Part shown: positions 36,305 to 45,748 of the stretch, in pieces
How the letters are laid out: every line of letters begins with the position of its first letter
How positions within the stretch are numbered: the first letter of the stretch is position 1
Assembly (NCBI GenBank): GCA_030537315.1
Contig: JAUNNZ010000003.1
Location: 1-64,000, forward strand
Source: Bacteroidia bacterium
Lineage (GTDB): Bacteria; Bacteroidota; Bacteroidia; Bacteroidales; UBA932
Direction: 5' to 3'
DNA length: 64,000 bases
Translations under genes and position numbers: made by a program
The notes under the pieces: model-generated
Databases searched by the model: none
Told to the model about the DNA's origin: nothing
Seen by the model: the letters and a program-made list of their open reading frames with translations, nothing else

Positions 36305-37145
36305 CGAGCAGCGGGAGCATCTTGTCTAGCGCTCTCCCCTCCAAAGTCCATACGCCCTTGATGTGGGCGATATACAGCGGCAGCAGGAAAAGATACCAGC
36401 AATGCCCGCCGTGCCATAAGGTGTTCGCTATTATGGACACCCATCCTGCCAGAATCAGAGCGGTCTGGTAGATGCGTGCGCCGGTGCCTCCCAGTCTGAT
36501 CGCTGTCGTGACCCGGTTGGCGGCATCCGTTTTCATGTCCCGTATGTTGTTGACATTCAATACTGCCACGCTGAAGCATCCTATGCTGCAGGCGGGCAGT
36601 ATGGCATATTCCAAGGTGGCCGCAGGATCGTGCAGGCAGATATAGCAGCCGCCGCACACTGAGACCAGTCCGAAGAAAATGAATACGAATATGTCTCCCA
36701 GTCCGCGATAGCCGTATGGGTTCTTACCGAGAGTATAATGCATCGCCGCCCATATCGCCGCGGCGCCGAGAATGAGGAACAGTATAGGTTCCGGGGCGAA
36801 GAAGGTGCCGAAGGAAACGTAAACCATCGCTGCTCCGCAGGCGCAGCAGGCCGCGGCGGTGATGAAAATCAGCAACTTCATGTCCTGTACCGTCATTTCT
36901 CCGTCCTGCAAAGAATAGCGTATGCCCTGGCGGTCCTCCGTATCCGTGCCGTGCAGGGTGTCTCCCAACTCGTTGGAGAGATTGGAGAGTATCTGAAGCA
37001 GTGATGCAGTAAGTATAAGGGTGATTATTACGGGGATTCTGACTCCTTCGCACGAAGCGGCAATGAAGGCTCCCAGCATCACGCCGGCCAGAGAGAGAGG
37101 CAGCGTTCTGAGCCTCATTGATTTTATACAGGCTTTGACTTTCAT
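36258..37145 (-). CDS. menA: 1,4-dihydroxy-2-naphthoate polyprenyltransferase
   Basis: 295 residues, an UbiA-family integral membrane protein with about eight hydrophobic segments. It prenylates dihydroxynaphthoate on the way to menaquinone. The first aspartate-rich motif region is NLSNELGDTLHGTDTEDRQG, and the second is NVNNIRDMKTDAANRVTT. The N-terminal SMRLRTLPLSLAGV is typical of MenA. ATG 37145 overlaps the menG stop by 4 bp. Its 3' end overlaps the small gene at 35,996 tail to tail. Confidence 0.92.
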   Translation of the reverse strand: MKVKACIKSMRLRTLPLSLAGVMLGAFIAASCEGVRIPVIITLILTASLLQILSNLSNELGDTLHGTDTEDRQGIRYSLQDGEMTVQDMKLLIFITAAACCACGAAMVYVSFGTFFAPEPILFLILGAAAIWAAMHYTLGKNPYGYRGLGDIFVFIFFGLVSVCGGCYICLHDPAATLEYAILPACSIGCFSVAVLNVNNIRDMKTDAANRVTTAIRLGGTGARIYQTALILAGWVSIIANTLWHGGHCWYLFLLPLYIAHIKGVWTLEGRALDKMLPLLVMSTFVFSLIAGLGL

Positions 37146-37846
37146 TTCTTTTCTCCAGTGTACATCCTGCAGATGCCGAAGGTGAAAGCCTTGTGCGTCA
37201 CCTGACTGTATCCGCAGGATTCCATGGTCGCAATCCATTCTTTTTTGCCGGGGAATTTGATGACCGACTCCGGAAGGTAGCTGTACGCTCCCTTGTCGCC
37301 GGATATCTTTCCTCCAATCAGGGGCACGAATTTAGTGAAATATAGCTTGAATGCAAACTTGACCAAAGCGTTTGACGGAATGGAGAGTTCCAGTATGACA
37401 AGTCTTCCGCCGGGCTTGAGGACTCTGAGTATTTCTTCCAGGGCTTTTTCGCGATGCTCGAAGTTGCGGATGCCGAACGCGATGGTGACCCTGTCGAAGG
37501 AACCGTCACCGTAAGGGAGCGCCTCGCTGTCTCCGAGGCGGGCGCTCACGCGTCCGTCCAATCCTTTCTCGGAAAGTTTGTTCCGCATCACCTCCAGCAT
37601 CCCTTCAGAGATGTCGATTCCTTCGATTTTTGTCGATGGATTTGCTGATTCTGCGATTGCTATGCTGAAATCACCGGTTCCGCACGCGATATCCAATATC
37701 TGTTGCGATTTATCCTTTATGACGATTTTCTGAAGTGCTCTCCGTCTCCATAACTTATCCATATTCAATGACATAAGGTGGTTTAACCTGTCATACTCGG
37801 GTGCTATGGAGTCGAACATGTTTTTTATTTTTGTTTTTTTAGGCAT
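37142..37846 (-). CDS. menG: Demethylmenaquinone methyltransferase (UbiE/MenG)
   Basis: 234 residues, SAM-dependent class I methyltransferase that performs the last step of menaquinone synthesis. It shows MFDSIAPEYDRLNHLMSLNMDKLWR, the SAM motif ILDIACGTGDFSIAIA, the DRVTIAFGIRNFEHREKALEE region, and the C-terminal TFGICRMYTGEKK. Paired with menA by a 4-bp overlap. Confidence 0.94.
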   Translation of the reverse strand: MPKKTKIKNMFDSIAPEYDRLNHLMSLNMDKLWRRRALQKIVIKDKSQQILDIACGTGDFSIAIAESANPSTKIEGIDISEGMLEVMRNKLSEKGLDGRVSARLGDSEALPYGDGSFDRVTIAFGIRNFEHREKALEEILRVLKPGGRLVILELSIPSNALVKFAFKLYFTKFVPLIGGKISGDKGAYSYLPESVIKFPGKKEWIATMESCGYSQVTHKAFTFGICRMYTGEKK

Positions 37847-37909
37847 ATTCCCAAATTAACAATTTGAATTACCAAATCGGATAAAATGAATATTTTTAGT
37901 AAATCCCCT

Positions 37910-37941
37910 ATTGTTTATAAATTTCAGCGGTTATACCTTTG
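37910..37941 (+). promoter_or_regulatory. Orphan plus-strand promoter
   Basis: ATTG (37910-37913), a 20-nt spacer and TACCTTTG (37934-37941) fit the Bacteroidota consensus. No protein gene follows on this strand; only a short stretch ending in a strong terminator does. Confidence 0.55.
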
Positions 37942-37943
37942 TA

Positions 37944-38012
37944 GTGCTCAAATACAAACAATAGTACTTTTTAACAAACCGCCGGCCTCGTGATGAGCCC
38001 GGCGATTTTTTT
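37944..38012 (+). ncRNA. Candidate small RNA, about 65-70 nt
   Basis: The segment runs from just after the promoter at 37910-37941 to the T-tract at 38012. It would hold a weak 5' stem (GTGCT at 37944-37948 with AGTAC at 37963-37967), an A-rich single-stranded middle, and the terminator hairpin. There is no reading frame. It matches no RNA family I know. The alternative is that the hairpin is only the terminator of the sensor kinase gene on the minus strand and the promoter match is chance. Confidence 0.4.
37980..38012 (+). terminator. Intrinsic terminator, best in the plus direction
   Basis: CGCCGG (37980-37985) pairs with CCGGCG (37999-38004); after one C/C mismatch, CTC pairs with GAG around a GTGAT loop. 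Seven T follow on the plus strand (38006-38012). Read on the minus strand, the hairpin directly follows the sensor kinase stop but the tail is only GTTTGTT, so it may be bidirectional. Confidence 0.7.
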
Positions 38013-41000
38013 ATGTTTCTTCATTTCCCATTTCTTCTGCCAGTTCCTTCCTCCTCACAGGATTGAACTTGAAATCAAGGATTGCCAGAAGACTGTCTAT
38101 CTCGAAAGGTTTCGGAAGGAAGTAATCCGCCTTGCATAGGAATCCCTTGCTGCGGTTGATCTCATCGTCCTTCGCGGTAAGAAGGATTACCGGAATATGG
38201 AAATACTGTGGAGTCGACTTGATCTCACGGCAAAGGTCGAAACCATCCTTTACAGGCATTATGATGTCGGTTATGACAGCGTCCACTTCATTGTCGTGCA
38301 GCATATTCATTGCCTCGTCAGCTCCGGAAGCGAGAAGGACGTTCTGGCAGAACCTCTTCAATTCATCATATATGAACATTCTGAGGTCTGCGTCATCGTC
38401 AACGAACAGTATTGTCTTATCCTGAATTGTCTTGTTCTCGATCTTTCTCGCGCGATTGCGGACAGCATTGCGGATTTTATCCTCGGATCTCAGTGTCTCC
38501 GCGCCTGCAGGTATCTCATACCAGAATGTCGCGCCCTGGTCGCCATCATTGTTGAACGCCCCGATTCTGCCCTTATGGGCCTCGATAAGGGACTTCGAGT
38601 ATGCAAGACCGAGTCCGAATCCGGTTTCCTCTTCAGTGACCTTGTAGAAGCCGTCAAACAGCTTGTCCGTATTGATGATGCCGATACCGGAACCGTGGTC
38701 CTTGACGCCTATCCTGATTATAGTATGGTCACCCGATTCCCATCCTGACCAGATGGTGATATGATGCCCTACGGAATTGTGCTTTATTGCATTTGCTATC
38801 AGATTGTAGGAAGCGATCCTCATCAACTTTTCATCCATAGGCACCATTCCGATCGTAGGGTCAAGCCTGAGAACGAGTTTCATATTGTGAGACAGTGCCT
38901 CGTCATAGAATTCGGAGGCGATTTCACGCAGCCAGTCATTGAAGTCAACCGGGGTGATATCGAGCCGTGCCCGGCCTTCCTTTATCTTCGATGTAGTAAG
39001 GATGGTGTTCAGAAGAGAAGACATCTTGTTGGTCTGAAGCAGAATCTTGTCAATGGATTTCTGCGTCTTGCTGTCAATCTCCGGGTTGTTCTTCATTCTT
39101 TTAAGATACCCGTTGACCAATGTGAGAGGTGTACGGAACTCGTGGTTGACGTCAACGAGGAAATTGTAACGCTCCTCTTCCATTGTCTTTATCTCGTCCC
39201 GTCTTGCGTGCACTACCTTTCTTGCAAGGAAAAGGAAGGAGAACAGGAACAAGCCTGACAACACCAGGAACCAAGGAGACGCATAATACGGCCTCTTTAC
39301 CGCAAGCGAAAATATATGCTGCGGCTCGGTCCATGTCCCGTCGGATTTGGTACAGGAAATCATAACGTTGTGTATACCCGGAGAGGCATGTCGCAATGTT
39401 ATGACAGGAGACGATATCTCGTCGTCGTAGACATGGCCGACCGGACCGTCGATGTGAACCCTGTACATTCTTGTGGACAGGATATCATCCGAGTTCGCAA
39501 AAAATCTGATTTCAACGGTCCTGTTGTTGGTCGGCACCTTGAATTTCTCAAAATCAGGAACAACCTTGCCGTCAACGGAAAGCGAAATGACGCTGATGTC
39601 GGGATCTTCTTCTTTCCCGATTGAAAAGTCCGGAGTGATGCGCAGTAGCGACCTTTGAGCTGCAAGGTAAATATTGCCATCATCAGTCGCCAGCTTTGCA
39701 TTCTGGGCAAACACATCCCTTCTCACGCCGTCGATTTCAGATAAAGAGACAAGTCTGTCATCCTTCGGCGAATAAGAAAATATTTCGCTGGAAGTCGCAA
39801 CCCATACATTATCGTTAGCGTCGCAAAGAATGGTAGAAGGCGGGCTGTTGAATTTCTGCGAGAATGACGAGACGTTGTAATTCCCGGTGTCGAATGACCA
39901 GAAAGCATTGTCTGAAACGAACCAGATAACGCCTTTACTGTCCATCGAACCTCCTCTCAGGGAGTTGGCGGCTTCGGCCCGGTATATGGGCTTGAGCTTT
40001 TCCGGCAATGATTCATCCCATTCATACAGGCATTTGCCATCTTCGACGTATTTGCATTTCGAACCTTGGACAGGACGCAAAGGTGCTGAGATATTAAGAG
40101 AAGACAGGTCGATGAGCTCGGTCTCACCCGTGGATACTTCATACCTTATAATATCAGCGTTGAAGGCAATCACCCTCCCCTGCTCATCGACATCCACGAA
40201 AGACCCGTCATAAGATGCAGTCGTAAAGAAAAACTCATTTCCGACAACCACCTTCTGGAGTGCTCCGGTCTGTTTGTCAAGTATGTAACCTCCCTTGTTG
40301 GCTACCGTCAAAGCCAGCCTTTCGTCATCGAGCCTTCCTATGCTTGTGATGGAGAGCCCATTCGTGGAACTGATGGGCTGGAATCGGTCGGTCTGCGGAT
40401 CAAGGCGATATACGCCGGCTCCTATTGTGCCGATCCAGATATCATCCTGAGGCCCGTCCTGGAACAGGGCGGAAAACCCTTCGAACGACGGCGACCAGGT
40501 GATCAGCTCAGAGCCGAAATTCTTGATATGTGATTCAGAGATGACAAATACGCCGATATTCGGGGAACAGCACCATATGCGTCCGTTATGGTCGGCGAAC
40601 ATCGATGTGATGGTGGCAGTCGGAAGGGATCCTCTGAAATGCTGGTTATGCTCCAGAGTGCTGAGCTTCATCGTCTCGAAATCGAAGATATTGATGCCTC
40701 CGCCATCGGTGCCAATCCACATCTCGCCATCGACTTCCTGGAAACACAATATGGTTTCGCTGGTCAGCCCCTGCTCTTTTGTGATATGGCAGATTACCTG
40801 ACCGTCAGGGTTTATGCAATAGTAGCCGTCATTATATATGCCCTGCCAGAGATTTCCTTTGGAATCGAGATACGACTCATAGAAGTCAGTGCTGTTCTTG
40901 AAGACAGACTCACGGACAAACCGGTTTCTTGTGTCATATATGAAATGTCCGCCTCCATTCTTGAATACGAGCAGGTCATTTCCACCGTTTCCCGCTCCGT

Positions 41001-41535
41001 GGAGCAGATTCTTTATCTTGAATGAAGGCGTGTCGCTTACTGAAAGGACAGTAGAGAATGCCCCGGTGCCATAATCATATTTCCAAATGCAGTTCTCGCC
41101 GCCAAAATAGACGCAGTCACCGATCTCGCAGGCACAATACGCAACTTCCTGACCATTCATTCCAATGATGCAATCGTTCTCGGGGAAATGAATCTTTGTC
41201 TTGAAACCAACAAAACCGCCATCGGTCATCACCCATACGACATTGTGGCTGTCGCCAAATATATTCAGGACATCGTTGCCCGGAAGAACACCATTGAAAT
41301 CGGAGGCGTTTTCCTTTGTCAGATGGATAAATGAATTGCTGCTCGTGAACTGATACAGGCCATCCGTGGCGCCGATCCAGGCGTATCCATTCTCTTCCAC
41401 ATACACGGAGCTCACCTTGGACGGGAAACCGTTTGCAGAGGAAAATCTGAAATAGGTGTATTCCTTGGCTTGCGTTGGCATAGTCAACGCCGATAGCAGC
41501 GTTGCTATTGTCAGTGTCAATACTAATTTTTTCAT
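38011..41535 (-). CDS. Hybrid two-component sensor kinase without HTH domain
   Basis: 1174 residues of the Bacteroides HTCS type. A signal peptide (1 to about 23) is followed by a long periplasmic region of two-component propeller repeats (about 25-680; VEENGYAWIGATDGLYQF is one), and a Y_Y_Y-like domain (about 690-770). A membrane segment (WFLVLSGLFLFSFLFLA) follows, then a HisKA domain with the phospho-accepting His in VNHEFRTPLTLVN (about 795), and an HATPase domain (GSGIGIINTDKLF, GFGLGLAYSKSLIEAHKG). A receiver domain starts at ILFVDDDADLR with its Asp in AVITDIIMPVKDG (about 1091) and Lys in FLPKPFE. Classical HTCS proteins then carry an AraC-type HTH; here the protein stops about 15 residues after the receiver. 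It presumably signals to a separate regulator or by phosphotransfer. No PUL genes are adjacent, so the ligand is unknown. Confidence 0.9.
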   Translation of the reverse strand: MKKLVLTLTIATLLSALTMPTQAKEYTYFRFSSANGFPSKVSSVYVEENGYAWIGATDGLYQFTSSNSFIHLTKENASDFNGVLPGNDVLNIFGDSHNVVWVMTDGGFVGFKTKIHFPENDCIIGMNGQEVAYCACEIGDCVYFGGENCIWKYDYGTGAFSTVLSVSDTPSFKIKNLLHGAGNGGNDLLVFKNGGGHFIYDTRNRFVRESVFKNSTDFYESYLDSKGNLWQGIYNDGYYCINPDGQVICHITKEQGLTSETILCFQEVDGEMWIGTDGGGINIFDFETMKLSTLEHNQHFRGSLPTATITSMFADHNGRIWCCSPNIGVFVISESHIKNFGSELITWSPSFEGFSALFQDGPQDDIWIGTIGAGVYRLDPQTDRFQPISSTNGLSITSIGRLDDERLALTVANKGGYILDKQTGALQKVVVGNEFFFTTASYDGSFVDVDEQGRVIAFNADIIRYEVSTGETELIDLSSLNISAPLRPVQGSKCKYVEDGKCLYEWDESLPEKLKPIYRAEAANSLRGGSMDSKGVIWFVSDNAFWSFDTGNYNVSSFSQKFNSPPSTILCDANDNVWVATSSEIFSYSPKDDRLVSLSEIDGVRRDVFAQNAKLATDDGNIYLAAQRSLLRITPDFSIGKEEDPDISVISLSVDGKVVPDFEKFKVPTNNRTVEIRFFANSDDILSTRMYRVHIDGPVGHVYDDEISSPVITLRHASPGIHNVMISCTKSDGTWTEPQHIFSLAVKRPYYASPWFLVLSGLFLFSFLFLARKVVHARRDEIKTMEEERYNFLVDVNHEFRTPLTLVNGYLKRMKNNPEIDSKTQKSIDKILLQTNKMSSLLNTILTTSKIKEGRARLDITPVDFNDWLREIASEFYDEALSHNMKLVLRLDPTIGMVPMDEKLMRIASYNLIANAIKHNSVGHHITIWSGWESGDHTIIRIGVKDHGSGIGIINTDKLFDGFYKVTEEETGFGLGLAYSKSLIEAHKGRIGAFNNDGDQGATFWYEIPAGAETLRSEDKIRNAVRNRARKIENKTIQDKTILFVDDDADLRMFIYDELKRFCQNVLLASGADEAMNMLHDNEVDAVITDIIMPVKDGFDLCREIKSTPQYFHIPVILLTAKDDEINRSKGFLCKADYFLPKPFEIDSLLAILDFKFNPVRRKELAEEMGNEET

Positions 41536-41615
41536 TATATGGTCAGTTGCACCGAAATATAATATATTCAGTGAACATTTCCAAACAACACAATGATTTT
41601 CAATGGATAACCGCT

Positions 41616-42269
41616 CTAAAGGGTGGCAATGACGGATTCGCAGGCGCGCACGAGGTCACCTTTGTTTACGCTGATTTTCACATCGAGAGGGAGATATATG
41701 TCGATTCTTGAACCGAATTTTATGATGCCGCACTGGGCTCCGGCTTCAACCGGTAGGCCAGGCTTCGCATAATTTACTATGCGTCTTGCAAAACCTCCGG
41801 CTATCTGCTTGAAGAATATCTCCTGACCATCGGGGGTCTTGACTGCGGTGCAGGTATGTTCATTGTCCTGCGATGTCTTTGGATTGAACGCGAGGATGTG
41901 CTTTCCCGGATGATACTTGTAATATGTGACGGTGCCTTTGACCGGCCAGAAATTCGCGTGGAAATCGAAGAAATTCATATATACCGCGACCTTTATGCAG
42001 TCACGTTTGAGATACTCCCCTTCATATTCCTGGTCTATGATTATAACTCTCCCATCTGCAACGGATAAAACATTTTTGTCACCGATTGTAACATTTCTGT
42101 TAGGAACAAGGAAGAACTTGGTTTGCCACAAAGAAATCCATATGGCTATGCCTGCAAGAGTCCAATCAAGCCAATCCACCTTTACAAGCAGGAACATGGC
42201 CGCCACGACAGCCGCGCAGCAGAAATAGATCAATGCAACCGATCCGTAGGAATTCTTGTCGAGCTTCAT
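41616..42269 (-). CDS. psd: Phosphatidylserine decarboxylase proenzyme
   Basis: 217 residues, the short archaeal/Bacteroidota-type Psd. It converts phosphatidylserine to phosphatidylethanolamine at the inner membrane. Two hydrophobic segments lie at the N-terminus (about 10-50). The self-cleavage site is FGSR near residue 185, where Ser becomes the pyruvoyl group. The FFDFHANFWPVKGTV and HPGKHILAFNPKTSQDNEH segments are family features. It abuts cdsA directly with no gap. Confidence 0.93.
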   Translation of the reverse strand: MKLDKNSYGSVALIYFCCAAVVAAMFLLVKVDWLDWTLAGIAIWISLWQTKFFLVPNRNVTIGDKNVLSVADGRVIIIDQEYEGEYLKRDCIKVAVYMNFFDFHANFWPVKGTVTYYKYHPGKHILAFNPKTSQDNEHTCTAVKTPDGQEIFFKQIAGGFARRIVNYAKPGLPVEAGAQCGIIKFGSRIDIYLPLDVKISVNKGDLVRACESVIATL

Positions 42270-43115
42270 TTAAATAAGTCCGAATAATGAAAGGTAAATA
42301 CTTGCCAGAGGAATTGCTACAAGGGAGCTGTCAAAGCGGTCCAGCACTCCCCCGTGCCCCGGGATGGCATTTCCACTGTCCTTGACGTGGAAATGGCGCT
42401 TCCACAATGACTCAACAAGGTCTCCCGCTACAGCGCCCACGCTGATTATGACACCGACGGCAATGCAGTGGCCGAGCGTGAACGGCAGCCATGTCAGATA
42501 ATGAAGTCCGACCGCAGTGGCCGTGCCCAGCACGACGGCGCCCCAGAAGCCCCACCAGGATTTCTTCGGCGAGATGGACGGTGCAAGTTTCTTCGAATCA
42601 GGCTTCTGCCCCAGTGCGGTGCCTATGCAGTATGCTCCCACGTCGCTGAGCCAGATGATGATGAAGAGAGACAGCAGCATCCAGCCGTCATATATCTCAC
42701 AATCCATCACAAGCCTTGGCGACAGGGCGATTGGAAGCGCTATATAGAGCAATGCCGCATAAATGTATGACAGATTGCCGTGGTCCTCGTGATTCTGCCT
42801 GAAAATGCAGCTTACGGGGATGACAAGCAGCAGGAGGAAGCAGCACGCGGTCAGAACCGATACGCAATTGGCCGGAACCTTGGGGCAGCACTCAAGCAGA
42901 TACACGGCAAGAAAGCCGCACAGACCGCTCATCAGTGCAAGTCCCCTCTGAAGCTTCATCGACTCCCCTATGGAAATGTTGAAGAACTCCCTCATCCCAT
43001 AGAGCATTATCAGCCAGAAAAGGCAGAAATATGTAATCTTGTCGAAAGTGACGCAGAAGGTCATGACGATGACGAACAGCGCACCGAATATGGTTCTCTT
43101 GGCTAAATTATTCAT
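42270..43115 (-). CDS. cdsA: Phosphatidate cytidylyltransferase
   Basis: 281 residues with about seven or eight membrane segments. It makes CDP-diacylglycerol, the precursor used upstream of Psd. The C-terminal signature is visible: ESLWKRHFHVKDSGNAIPGH followed by GGVLDRFDSS. It overlaps the 3' end of ftsH by 8 bp. The order ftsH-cdsA-psd joins membrane protein quality control to phospholipid synthesis in one transcript. Confidence 0.93.
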   Translation of the reverse strand: MNNLAKRTIFGALFVIVMTFCVTFDKITYFCLFWLIMLYGMREFFNISIGESMKLQRGLALMSGLCGFLAVYLLECCPKVPANCVSVLTACCFLLLLVIPVSCIFRQNHEDHGNLSYIYAALLYIALPIALSPRLVMDCEIYDGWMLLSLFIIIWLSDVGAYCIGTALGQKPDSKKLAPSISPKKSWWGFWGAVVLGTATAVGLHYLTWLPFTLGHCIAVGVIISVGAVAGDLVESLWKRHFHVKDSGNAIPGHGGVLDRFDSSLVAIPLASIYLSLFGLI

Positions 43116-45090
43116 TTGCGCTTGCTGTCTCTACGGGTTTTTCCTCTTTCTTGAGCCTCGCTTCGCCGTGCTCGCCCGCCTTCGGGCCGAGTATGGCCTC
43201 AAGGTCATCCGACATGATGACCTCCTTCTCGATGAGCAGTTTCGCGAGCTTGTCAAGAGCGTCCCAGTTGTCCTTCAGGAGCTTTCTGGTACGGCTTGTG
43301 ATCTCCTCGATGAGAGCCTTTGCCTCGGAGTCGATGAGCTCGGCCGTCTTCTCGCCGTATGGCTTCGTGAAGCCGTATCCGGCGCCTTCGACGTCATAAT
43401 AGCTGATGTTGCCGACCTTCTCGCTCATACCGAAATACGTTACCATCGAATAAGCGATCTTGGTCATGCGGGAGAAGTCGCTGAGCGCACCGGTGCAAGG
43501 CACGCCGTCGTTGACCATCTCTTCCGCCACGCGTCCGCCGACCAGGCAGCACATCTCGTCCATAAGGTCGCTCTTTGACTGCATCACCTTCTCATCAGGC
43601 AGGCTCCAGGTGATGCCGAGGGCCTGTCCCCTTGGGATGATGCTGACCTTCAGGACAGGATCGCATCCCGGAAGCAGCCAGCCCGCCACGGCGTGGCCGG
43701 CCTCGTGATATGCGGTGATCTTCTTTTCCTTCTCGGACATTATGGTCTTCTTCCTTTCGATGCCGCCTACAACGCGGTCAACGGCGTCCATGAAGTCCTG
43801 GTTGCATATGTCCGTGCGGTTCTTGCGCGCGGCGGTAAGTGCCGCCTCATTGCAGATATTGGCTATATCAGCACCAGAGAAGCCCGGAGTATGTTTTGCG
43901 ATCGCCTCGAGGTCGAAATCAGGCGCAAGCTTGAGATTCTTGATATGTACCTGGAATATCTCCTTGCGTTCGTTCAGGTCAGGAAGCGTGACGTGGATCT
44001 GGCGGTCGAAACGGCCGGCGCGCATAAGCGCCTTGTCGAGTATGTCCGCGCGGTTCGTCGCGGCAAGTACGATCACGCCGCTGTTTGAACCGAAGCCGTC
44101 CATTTCGGTGAGGAGCTGGTTCAATGTGTTCTCACGCTCATCATTGGAACTCCAGCCGGCGTTCTTGCCGCGGGCGCGGCCTACGGCGTCGATCTCATCG
44201 ATGAAAACGATGCATGGCGCCTTCTCCTTCGCCTGCGAGAACAGGTCGCGGACACGGCTGGCGCCGACGCCTACGAACATTTCGACGAAGTCGGAGCCGC
44301 TGATGGAGAAGAACGGAACGTTCGCCTCACCGGCCACGGCCTTTGCGAGGAGAGTCTTGCCAGTGCCCGGAGGGCCTACGAGCAGGGCTCCCTTAGGGAT
44401 TTTGCCGCCGAGGGAGGTGTATTTCTTAGGGTTTTTCAGGAAATCGACGATCTCCATGACCTCCTCCTTCGCACCGTACAAGCCCGCGACGTCCTTGAAA
44501 GTGACGTTGACCTTGTCCTTGTCGGCAAGCTTGCCTGTGGCCTTGCCGACATTGAAAGGATTCATTCCGCCACCAGCACCGCCGCCGGTGCCCTTGTTCA
44601 TGCCGCGGAACATCCAACCCCACAAAAGGAACAGCAGAAGAAGAGGAATCACCCATTCAAGCACGTTCGACCATATCTTGGCGTCATTCTCCATGACGAT
44701 CTTGACCTGCCCGTCTTCAGGAAGAAGCGCGTTCAATTCCGCGAAGGAGGTCTCGGGATCGAATCTGGTGGAAGTCAGGAAGAAGAAATGAGGAGAGCGG
44801 GTCGGAACCTTGCCGCCCACGAACAGATTGTCGTATTTTGCCAGGCAGTCGGGCTTTATCGTCACGTTGCCCTTGAAATCGTTGCGTACGAAATGAATCT
44901 CCTTGACGTCTCCGTCAAGAATCATTTCCCTGACCTGCGCCCACTCGATTTTCTGCGCTGCAGGCGAGCTGTTGCCGAACAGCATCCAGCCTATGCCCAC
45001 CAGAAGAATTATATACAGCCACGAAAGGTTTATGCGGACGACCTTCGTCTTCTTGCCTTTCCCTCTTTTATTATTCTTGTTATTTGCCAT
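43108..45090 (-). CDS. ftsH: ATP-dependent zinc metalloprotease FtsH
   Basis: 660 residues, inner-membrane AAA+ protease. It has two N-terminal membrane segments flanking a periplasmic domain, Walker A in [15 protein letters not shown] (about 237), Walker B in [12 protein letters not shown], the SRH arginines in [20 protein letters not shown], and the zinc motif HEAGH (about 461). [14 protein letters not shown] linker precedes the AAA domain. The start at 45090 is 49 nt from the divergent birA. Confidence 0.97.
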   Translation of the reverse strand: MANNKNNKRGKGKKTKVVRINLSWLYIILLVGIGWMLFGNSSPAAQKIEWAQVREMILDGDVKEIHFVRNDFKGNVTIKPDCLAKYDNLFVGGKVPTRSPHFFFLTSTRFDPETSFAELNALLPEDGQVKIVMENDAKIWSNVLEWVIPLLLLFLLWGWMFRGMNKGTGGGAGGGMNPFNVGKATGKLADKDKVNVTFKDVAGLYGAKEEVMEIVDFLKNPKKYTSLGGKIPKGALLVGPPGTGKTLLAKAVAGEANVPFFSISGSDFVEMFVGVGASRVRDLFSQAKEKAPCIVFIDEIDAVGRARGKNAGWSSNDERENTLNQLLTEMDGFGSNSGVIVLAATNRADILDKALMRAGRFDRQIHVTLPDLNERKEIFQVHIKNLKLAPDFDLEAIAKHTPGFSGADIANICNEAALTAARKNRTDICNQDFMDAVDRVVGGIERKKTIMSEKEKKITAYHEAGHAVAGWLLPGCDPVLKVSIIPRGQALGITWSLPDEKVMQSKSDLMDEMCCLVGGRVAEEMVNDGVPCTGALSDFSRMTKIAYSMVTYFGMSEKVGNISYYDVEGAGYGFTKPYGEKTAELIDSEAKALIEEITSRTRKLLKDNWDALDKLAKLLIEKEVIMSDDLEAILGPKAGEHGEARLKKEEKPVETASANE

Positions 45091-45116
45091 ATTTCTATTT
45101 GGAATGTCTAACTTTG
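45083..45116 (+). promoter_or_regulatory. Candidate birA promoter
   Basis: TTTG (45083-45086) and TAACTTTG (45109-45116) are separated by 22 nt, one or two more than ideal. The -33 box lies inside the first codons of ftsH on the other strand. The predicted leader before birA is about 15-18 nt. Confidence 0.5.
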
Positions 45117-45139
45117 TATTCTACAAATATACAACAAAA

Positions 45140-45748
45140 ATGGCACCATCCCACACGCGCGGGCGCATAAAGTGGATGAAAGACACGGATTCCACAAACA
45201 GCGAGCTCAGAAGGCATATTTCCGAGCTTGACAATCTGTCTGTGATCGCAGCCGCCAACCAGTCGGCAGGCCGCGGCCAGGGCGCCCACAGCTGGTTCTC
45301 CTCACCAGGTGCCAACCTGACTTTCTCCATACTCTACGAACACAACGCACTCGACGCGTCCGATGCAATCCTCGTCACCTGCGTGACAACCCTGGGCATA
45401 CGCGACTATCTGATGTCCCGCGGGGTGGAGACCCGCATCAAATGGCCTAACGACATCTGGGCTGGCGACAGGAAAATATGCGGAATCCTCATCGAGAACA
45501 TCCTCGAGGGCCGCTCGGTCATGCGGAGCATAGTCGGCGTCGGGCTGAATCTCAACGAGACGGACTGGCCGGCCGACCTGCCGAATCCTGTCAGCCTCAA
45601 GGAGCTGACAGGAGAAGACTACAACCCTGAGACTGAGCTGGAGACGCTTACAGAAGCGATCTGCCGTCGTTTCGGGCAGATGGCCACGAAAGACGGCAGA
45701 CTCGGATTGCAAGAAGAATTCGAAAAGTTCATGTTCAGGCTCCCCTGA
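45140..45748 (+). CDS. birA: Biotin-[acetyl-CoA carboxylase] ligase, short form
   Basis: 202 residues. It activates biotin with ATP and attaches it to carrier proteins. Core motifs are DTDSTNSELRRH near the start, AANQSAGRGQGAHSWFS with the biotinyl-AMP loop (about 38-52), IKWPNDIWAGDRKICGILIE (about 98-118), and GVGLNLNETDW. The protein stops at EEFEKFMFRLP, where other BirA proteins usually continue into an SH3-like C-terminal domain of about 45 residues. The last 14 nt overlap rpe on the other strand. There is no N-terminal HTH, so it is not a repressor. Confidence 0.88.
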   Translation: MAPSHTRGRIKWMKDTDSTNSELRRHISELDNLSVIAAANQSAGRGQGAHSWFSSPGANLTFSILYEHNALDASDAILVTCVTTLGIRDYLMSRGVETRIKWPNDIWAGDRKICGILIENILEGRSVMRSIVGVGLNLNETDWPADLPNPVSLKELTGEDYNPETELETLTEAICRRFGQMATKDGRLGLQEEFEKFMFRLP

